DNA of 64,000 nucleotides, taken from positions 36,993,841-37,057,840 of the forward strand of contig CM040743.1 of assembly GCA_022829145.1 (NCBI GenBank), in the 5' to 3' direction. The notes under the pieces are model-generated. The model was not told the origin of the DNA, did no database searches, and saw only the letters and a list, made by a program, of their open reading frames with translations. A program made the translations under genes and the position numbers. The stretch is from Albula goreensis. Its lineage: Eukaryota; Chordata; Actinopteri; Albuliformes; Albulidae. Of this stretch, positions 60,823 through 64,000 are shown one piece after another (the first letter of the stretch is position 1; each line of letters begins with the position of its first letter).

Positions 60823-63795
60823 TACAGTATACACACAGAACAGACAGTCAAACACATACAATTTTGTAATGGCTACAAACATTTCCTGAATCAGAAGCTC
60901 AATCATCACACTTAAAGTTTCAGATATTCTTGTTTTTATCATTATTCTTTAAAAGCAAAACCAAAGCCAAGTATATCTCAGCATTAAAGTAAAAAATCAA
61001 AACACTGTATGAGCAAGGAAAGTACAGGCATTTGATGACCAGACATAAAGAGAACAGGGGACACACATCCTCTATCTGTCTATGAGCCTCTGTGGGAACT
61101 GTGAGAAGAAGGCTTGTCACACAATGCCTTAAAGAACACATAATCACTTCATTCACTGTTGAGGTCCATGACAGATGAAGTAATTTCTGCTGGCCAAGGG
61201 TCCTGACCTTGCCCTCCAGGCATGTAAACACTGCTTAGGCAAGGGAATCTACTTGTTTGCTCCAATGTCCAATCCCAGCCCATATACTGGGCAAGAGGAA
61301 TAAGTCAAAGGGCAGGGGTCAGGCACCACTGTAGCACTCGGTGGAATTCATTACCCAGATGGCAATAACTGCAGTAAGGGTGCAGTACAGGCTGGGCTCT
61401 GTGTCCACTTTCAAATCAAAGGATTTTATGGATCCAGCTGGCAATTAAAATAGCTCCCATCCAACTGAAACTGTACAGTAAGACCACACACATATCTGTC
61501 TCTATGCATTGTACAGAAAATACAAACAAACTTACTTTCATTTTTGGTGATGCAGCTGTAGAGGGGTTTCTGTGAAGTAAAAGACAAACCTGTGACTGGG
61601 CATGTTTCACTACACACATGATCAGACTATACGCACACACACACACACACACACACACTGTAGACAAACACACACACGCACAAAAATGAACAGGCATGCC
61701 TTTTATGTCTATGAAAATCAGTTAGAAAGGAAAACATGTTTCTCTATACATGCAGTCAATTTTACTTACTCGGGTACACAAATGGCAGTTCATTTAATTA
61801 GATTAAGGCCAAATGCATCCAACAAAAGAAAAAATATGAATGCCCCACATATTTGGGGTCAGAGAATGGATAACTAAAGATTTCTGCATAAGACTACATG
61901 CACAGTCAATAAACTTTATTTAGAGGCATGAGTTTGATCACCTTAGATACAGAGGCAGAATGTGTAACCAATACAAAAGAGAGAGAGATATAAGATGGCT
62001 AGACATGGTTACAGTAAGAAAAAGGGACAGTGAAAATGACCATTGCTGTGATTATGAAACTCACATGGACCGTACGGTGAATATAGTATTACTCCATGTG
62101 TATTTGAAAGTCAGGGGTGAAAAACTTTTAACAATTTGCTCCCCTTGATACTTTTTGATGAGGGGAGGGATCGTACATGGAGCATTAGCCACTAATAGAC
62201 CATTGGCAAACTTTGATCCAGCAGTGGGGGTGGGTTATACATTTTTGAGACTTCCTGAGACTGTGCAGCATGTATTTGTCCATTGTCAGCACTTCTTACC
62301 ATTGTTTTTACCTTGGAAAATGTGTGCATAACATTGGGTATACAGTTTTTACAATTGCAATTTTCACAATAGGTATTTAGCAAACGTTTGCACAAGGCTA
62401 CTAGCCAATTTTGTATTTGGCCAGGCAGAGTTTGCTTTTTGGATGATCAGGAAAAACAAACTGCTGGGTGCACTGCCCATAATACCAGTTTTAGTGTCAA
62501 AGAGGTTGGTGTCTGCATGGTTTACAATGGAACTGACATGTTACTTGATGGTTTATGCTGTTGAAAAGTTGCAAAAGGATGTGTGGTGTATCCATGGTGC
62601 AGTCTGTATTACTGATGGGACAGAGTAATCAATCAGTAGCTGGCTTGAGGTCATTAGGGGTTGGATGGGTGGCTGTGCATTTTTTAACATTGCGTACTTG
62701 TATGTATAGGTGTTGGTAAGGGGTACATACAGACACATAATAGTTTAAAAGAGGAAGAGAGAGAGAAAGAGAGGGCCAGGCAGAGGGAGCGTCACAGCAA
62801 GGGTGGCCAGTTAAAACGATACACAAGCCAAAAGTCATAACTGTGTAACAGAAGAGCTTGTAACTTCTGCTGTGGGGAAGAAACACAAACCAAGGTCAAA
62901 CTCAGGCCTTTGCACATTTTCAGCTGCTACGTGAAAAGAATTAAGTTACCTCAGAGTCCTTCTTGCACACTTTTGTGATGTCATTCTTTGATGATGCCTA
63001 CAAAAAAGGCAATACAAGATTTATAACATATCTTACCATGTAAATGAAAAGCCCAACACATATATGTCTGAACTGCTATATTTTAATACCATCTACGTAT
63101 GATTGGCATTTTTTAATATCCTCTCAATGCTTGCATTTTGAGGAGTGTACATGACCTCTGTAAGAGCAATTCTCCATTTATGTATAGATGAATATTTACA
63201 GAAAAGGCTGAGGTTAAGGACCTTGCCAAAGGGTGCAATAACAGTGAGTCCTTTGAGGATTACAAGACTAGTGTTTTAATTAATTACATTTTCTTTCCTT
63301 TTCTCCCATACTGGAAAGCCAAATCATATTTGTAAGTCCATCTCTGGAGTACCCTCCAAACAGAACAGCTAAAACTATCAGTCCTCTGAAGCATGTGCGA
63401 CCACTGCTCTTTTTCAGTTTGCAGTCACTGCGCTGGATAACTACATTTCATGCGCAGCTGGTACAGACACACTGCAGGTGACCAAGTGGTCACCATTACA
63501 CAGTGAGGCAGTGACCCTGCCTCAGTCAGCACCGGGACAGCCAGGGCTTGACTTCGCACAGTGAGTTCACCGCTGCACCCTTCTCTAGTGCTTCTCATGT
63601 GTACATGCTGCTTGAGTAGCCATTCAGCAACATAATTCCTTCAACAATGCAACACGACAGATATCAATATATCAAAATTATGGAGATTTTACATGTGCAC
63701 GGCTCTCACCTGCTTGCAGTCCCGTCTGCATTCAGCAGAAATTGCCAGCTCACAGCACCCGAGCCCCACCCATCCCTCCGACTTTCTGGATGCTC
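44156..63795 (-). CDS. reck: reck, reversion-inducing cysteine-rich protein with Kazal motifs (17 coding exons, 5' end outside window)
   Basis: RECK is a GPI-anchored cell-surface glycoprotein. Known roles of the family are inhibition of MMP9, MMP14 and ADAM10, and partnership with Adgra2/Gpr124 in Wnt7-specific signalling needed for brain vessels. The 17 exons below join without frame breaks into about 877 residues. In order they encode cysteine-knot repeats CC2-CC5, the frizzled-like CRD, the long cysteine-rich middle part, three Kazal modules and a hydrophobic GPI-signal tail. The mammalian protein is about 971 residues, so roughly 90 residues (signal peptide and CC1) are encoded beyond 64000. 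If the 21-exon mammalian layout holds, these are exons 5-21. tgfbr1 lies downstream on the same strand, about 19 kb away. Confidence 0.96.
45040..45392. repeat. Degenerate tandem array (about 70 bp unit) abutting a reck 5' splice site
   Basis: The words TACCTGCAG, TACCTGTG, TAGCTGTG and GCCTGTGG, with shared TTAGCATGC words, recur at about 45053, 45147, 45216, 45283 and 45354. They then meet the true exon edge at 45393. The spacing is 67-94 bp. On the reck strand several units read CAG|GTATGG, CAG|GTATAG or CAG|GTATAT, which look like the real donor (CTGCAG|GTACTG). Confidence 0.6.
45393..45548 (-). CDS. reck: reck coding exon, 52 codons
   Basis: A 156 bp, phase 0/0 exon encoding LNQKQPVTVHDILRILRLHV, SVPQCDIFGYLSIDSEIVVL and IVPVDQQPTPLQ. 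The acceptor is CCTCGCAG and the donor GTACTG. The donor lies at the edge of a tandem array containing similar donor-like words. Confidence 0.95.
45625..45762 (-). mobile_element. Degenerate tRNA-headed SINE (minus orientation) in a reck intron
   Basis: Read on the minus strand it begins with GTGTGGTATAATGATTAGCA (tRNA-like A-box region), then GGTTACAGGTTGAAATCC (B box), then CCCTTGAGCAAGATACTG. These parts are in the usual order for this SINE class. It lies between the exons at 46371-46444 and 45393-45548. Confidence 0.65.
46371..46444 (-). CDS. reck: reck coding exon (after Kazal 3)
   Basis: A 74 bp exon encoding ACCPLCAGMLQILWNKEQMN and VFAE, with acceptor CTGTATAG and donor GTAAAC. GACCPLCAGML is conserved in the family. 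It ends in phase 0. Confidence 0.94.
46487..46533. repeat. AC microsatellite in a reck intron
   Basis: An AC run that begins about 43 bp upstream, on the reck strand, of the exon at 46371-46444. Confidence 0.95.
46909..46948. other. Perfect 16 bp stem, 8 bp loop hairpin in a reck intron
   Basis: TTCAGAAACCACTCAC at 46909-46924 is exactly complementary to GTGAGTGGTTTCTGAA at 46933-46948. The reck-strand transcript would fold about 56 nt downstream of the 5' splice site at 47004. One stem arm contains GGTGAGTGG, a copy of the true donor context. Confidence 0.85.
47004..47214 (-). CDS. reck: reck coding exon (Kazal 3)
   Basis: A 211 bp exon encoding DACRKSKPVCGHNGETYNTV, CEAYSDRVAIDYPGHCHAVG and onward to CQPVTPP. 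The CGHNGETY core and cysteine spacing define Kazal 3. The acceptor ATCTGTAG follows a short TG tract and the donor is GTGAGT. Phases are 0 and 1, so skipping it would shift the frame. Confidence 0.96.
48541..48736 (-). CDS. reck: reck coding exon (Kazal 2, divergent)
   Basis: A 196 bp exon encoding CLPNRKVCLSNVSDYPCRQY, then DKTQLDPVCDTANVEHPNLC and YQRGKTLSYMGHCQ. The second Kazal module has the DPVCDT and NLC spacing but lacks the NGxTY core, as in mammals. The NVS sequon in its first part is not in the mammalian sequence I recall. The acceptor is CTTTCAG and the donor GTATGA. Confidence 0.95.
49484..49655 (-). CDS. reck: reck coding exon (Kazal 1)
   Basis: A 172 bp exon encoding LPCGCPDQFVPVCAHNGRTY, PSACVARCVGLQDNQFEFGT and CYPNPCPRSQ. 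The PVC-x-NGRTYPSAC core is a classical Kazal module, the RECK part linked to protease inhibition. The acceptor is CCACTTAG, the donor GTAAGG, and it ends in phase 2. Confidence 0.96.
50141..50263 (-). CDS. reck: reck coding exon (cysteine-rich middle region)
   Basis: A 123 bp exon encoding HGTTFKVDCHPCSCFAGEVI, then CSSRQCLSALSSEEDRRRFT. The acceptor is TGGCACAG and the donor GTCAGG. It matches the mammalian segment that precedes the first Kazal module. Confidence 0.94.
51324..51512 (-). CDS. reck: reck coding exon (cysteine-rich middle region)
   Basis: A 189 bp exon encoding CKLGEASEFLVTVDSLIQVP, then GCYEVCVCGQSGRLESCTEM and TKTCVVGGQGK. It is notably GC-rich compared with its introns. 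The acceptor is CTGCACAG and the donor GTATGC, with phases 1 and 1. Confidence 0.94.
51852..51992 (-). CDS. reck: reck coding exon (cysteine-rich middle region)
   Basis: A 141 bp exon encoding PSSVGDAIEEVIHPCNPNPC, PSNQLCEVNRKGCHPSQDCL and PYFCVP. The acceptor is ACTGTCAG and the donor GTACTT; phases are 1 and 1. The NPNPC motif recurs in a later exon before the second Kazal module. Confidence 0.95.
52090..52240 (+). mobile_element. SINE body fragment
   Basis: GTACCCTTGAACAACTTACTTAACC, split here only by reading, is the body motif of the same SINE class. An AT-rich degenerate tail follows. The tRNA head is not recognisable. It lies in the reck intron after exon 51852-51992 in plus order. 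Confidence 0.4.
52376..52512 (-). CDS. reck: reck coding exon (CRD end)
   Basis: A 137 bp exon encoding SDCVDILTQCGDHTRFHEGQ, TPESICDMLSPTDDPERCIP and LQRYL. The acceptor is CTCCAG and the donor GTGAGT. It joins in phase 2 to the previous exon (AA|G, lysine). Confidence 0.94.
52513..54668 (-). other. reck intron (2.2 kb)
   Basis: It carries the tandem duplications at 54185-54567. No coding exon was recognised; the frame at 52934-53293 on the minus strand has no family signature and is not bounded by matching splice phases. Confidence 0.65.
54185..54567. repeat. Imperfect and perfect tandem duplications in a reck intron
   Basis: A unit of about 211 bp starting at 54185 (TTCTCTTTTTTAGACTAAC) is repeated from 54396 in contracted form to about 54514. 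Both copies carry AGATGAACAAATGCA-like, TGTTTTAAA and ATAACAGTGTTCCA segments. Immediately after comes a perfect 22 bp tandem pair at 54524-54545 and 54546-54567. The pair runs into GTCTGCTAAATGAC, which resembles a SINE tail. Confidence 0.7.
54669..54881 (-). CDS. reck: reck coding exon (frizzled-like CRD)
   Basis: A 213 bp exon encoding PTELFRSCNTQSDQGAMNDI, KLWQKGCIKMPFMNIPVLDI and ALQIKPCYSKSRGSIICK. This is very close to the mammalian CRD. The acceptor TTTGCACAG follows a long TG tract and the donor is GTACGT. Phases are 2 and 2, so it is frame-neutral if skipped. Confidence 0.96.
54889..54958. repeat. CA microsatellite at a reck 3' splice site
   Basis: A pure CA run, TG on the reck strand, ends 7 nt before the acceptor of the exon at 54669-54881. 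Confidence 0.97.
56277..56358 (+). mobile_element. SINE 3' tail fragment
   Basis: GTAAGTCATTCTGGATAAG and AAATGTAAATGT match the tail of the fish SINE class seen elsewhere in this window. The head is missing or too decayed to see. It lies in the largest traced reck intron. Confidence 0.5.
58927..59100 (-). CDS. reck: reck coding exon (CC5 and start of CRD)
   Basis: A 174 bp exon encoding WGAQTWQEFDQLCEYNPVEA, then ADVREPCQLGCKDLNYCTNF and NNR. The acceptor is GGTGGCAG and the donor GTAAGT. Where mammals have the sequon N-L-T in the GCRNLTYC segment, this protein has GCKDLNYC and so no sequon there. Confidence 0.95.
59210..59474 (-). CDS. reck: reck coding exon (CC4 and start of CC5)
   Basis: A 265 bp exon encoding LHCCDRAEDTHCQTACRRIL, then PLPQDPLWQCF and KLHCCAKANTSLCR. 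It carries the sequon NTS. CC4 is the module that family studies link to Wnt7 recognition. The acceptor is CTGCACAG, the donor GTCAGT, and it ends in phase 2. Confidence 0.95.
60542..60739 (-). CDS. reck: reck coding exon (CC3)
   Basis: A 198 bp exon encoding GSVCCSYAGRHTTCREYCQA through FRTDSSPTVSQINAVKDY to YTKSYPIKSPID. It holds the sequon NYT. Its acceptor is TATTTCAG directly after a TG microsatellite; its donor is GTGAGT. Phases are 1 and 1, so skipping it would keep the frame. Confidence 0.95.
60747..60820. repeat. CA microsatellite at a reck 3' splice site
   Basis: A CA run with one GAC interruption near 60775. On the reck strand it is a TG tract followed only by TATTTCAG before the exon at 60542-60739. 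Confidence 0.97.
61536..61569 (-). CDS. reck: reck micro-exon, 34 bp (CC2 end)
   Basis: It encodes KPLYSCITKNE plus one base, between acceptor TTCACAG and donor GTAAGT. The spare A joins TG of the next exon to restore the methionine of NEMGSVCC, which confirms both junctions. Confidence 0.92.
61633..61658. repeat. CA microsatellite in a reck intron
   Basis: A short CA run about 64 bp upstream, on the reck strand, of the 34 bp exon at 61536-61569. Confidence 0.9.
62950..62997 (-). CDS. reck: reck coding exon, 16 codons (CC2)
   Basis: A 48 bp exon encoding ASSKNDITKVCKKDSE, with acceptor TTTTGTAG and donor GTAACT, phase 0 on both sides. It was identified by its near-identity to the mammalian RECK segment, because it is too short to stand out otherwise. 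Confidence 0.92.
63710..63795 (-). CDS. reck: reck coding exon (CC2 start), 5'-most in window
   Basis: The exon begins after TTCCCAG with two bases finishing a split codon. It encodes ASRKSEGWVGLGCCELAISA, ending in RRDCKQ and a GTGAGA donor. The GWVGLGCCELAI core is characteristic of RECK. It ends in phase 0. Confidence 0.93.
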
Positions 63796-64000
63796 CTGGG
63801 AATGAGAAATAAAAGCCCTTTTTCCTATCCAACAATGCGCAAAAGCAGTAACATACATTTCAAAATGGTCAGAAAATTCCTCGGGTCATCTGCATATTTT
63901 TTTCATTTCAGGAACTGTGTTACAGATTCTAAGCTTGGTACAATATGCACTGAGCCAGAATGTTTCTTGTTAAATCATTGGGACATTGCCATTTGCACTA

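Larger units (their letters stand above)
59475..63709 (-). other. reck introns between the 59.2 and 63.7 kb exons
   Basis: Introns at 59475-60541, 60740-61535, 61570-62949 and 62998-63709 hold the CA tracts at 60747 and 61633. GGTTAAGGACCTTGCC near 63210 resembles a reversed SINE body fragment. Nothing else was recognised. Confidence 0.6.

Noticed and set aside
1..64000. CRISPR arrays, bacterial operons, phage or insertion sequences
   Set aside because: The window is eukaryotic: spliced genes, GT-AG introns, microsatellites and SINE/MITE elements. No regularly spaced direct repeats with unique spacers were seen.

Overview
The window is vertebrate nuclear DNA, most likely from a bony fish. 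The evidence is intron-split genes with GT-AG junctions, long CA/GT microsatellites, tRNA-headed SINE fragments and TA-flanked inverted-repeat elements of types common in fish, and no operon-like packing. I cannot name the species. Two protein-coding genes were found, both on the minus strand, and most open frames in the window are chance or antisense frames.

Right part (44.16-63.80 kb, minus strand): the last 17 coding exons of reck, the GPI-anchored Kazal-motif protein that inhibits metalloproteinases and acts with Adgra2/Gpr124 as a Wnt7 co-receptor. All 17 exons were traced with splice sites and matching phases. They encode about 877 residues plus the stop codon. About 90 N-terminal residues lie beyond position 64000.

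Left part (1-25.2 kb, minus strand): the 5' end of tgfbr1 (TGF-beta type I receptor, ALK5). A signal-peptide exon at 25101-25170 is followed by a 19.8 kb intron and the cysteine-rich ectodomain exon at 5067-5309. The GS and kinase exons lie beyond position 1. A CCAAT/GC-box promoter sits just above exon 1.

Between the genes is the main discovery. The segment from inside tgfbr1 exon 2 to about 10.5 kb above its promoter (about 5.10-35.74 kb, copy A) is repeated in the same order and orientation at 35.745-43.50 kb (copy B). Copy B has shrunk to 7.8 kb, carries a broken exon 2 and has lost exon 1. Inside this decayed copy, one block of 249 bp is base-for-base identical to copy A and another block of 138 bp is identical, while the neighbouring sequence is clearly diverged. 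These look like duplicated regulatory elements under strong constraint, or blocks renewed by gene conversion. tgfbr1 would then have two copies of each: the 249 bp element in intron 1 and again about 14.5 kb upstream, and the 138 bp element about 9 and 17 kb upstream.

Other structures are in reck introns: TG repeats placed 7-15 nt from three 3' splice sites, a degenerate 70 bp tandem array built around copies of a 5' splice site, and a perfect 16 bp hairpin holding a decoy 5' splice site. All statements rest on reading the sequence; no alignment program, database or expression data were used.
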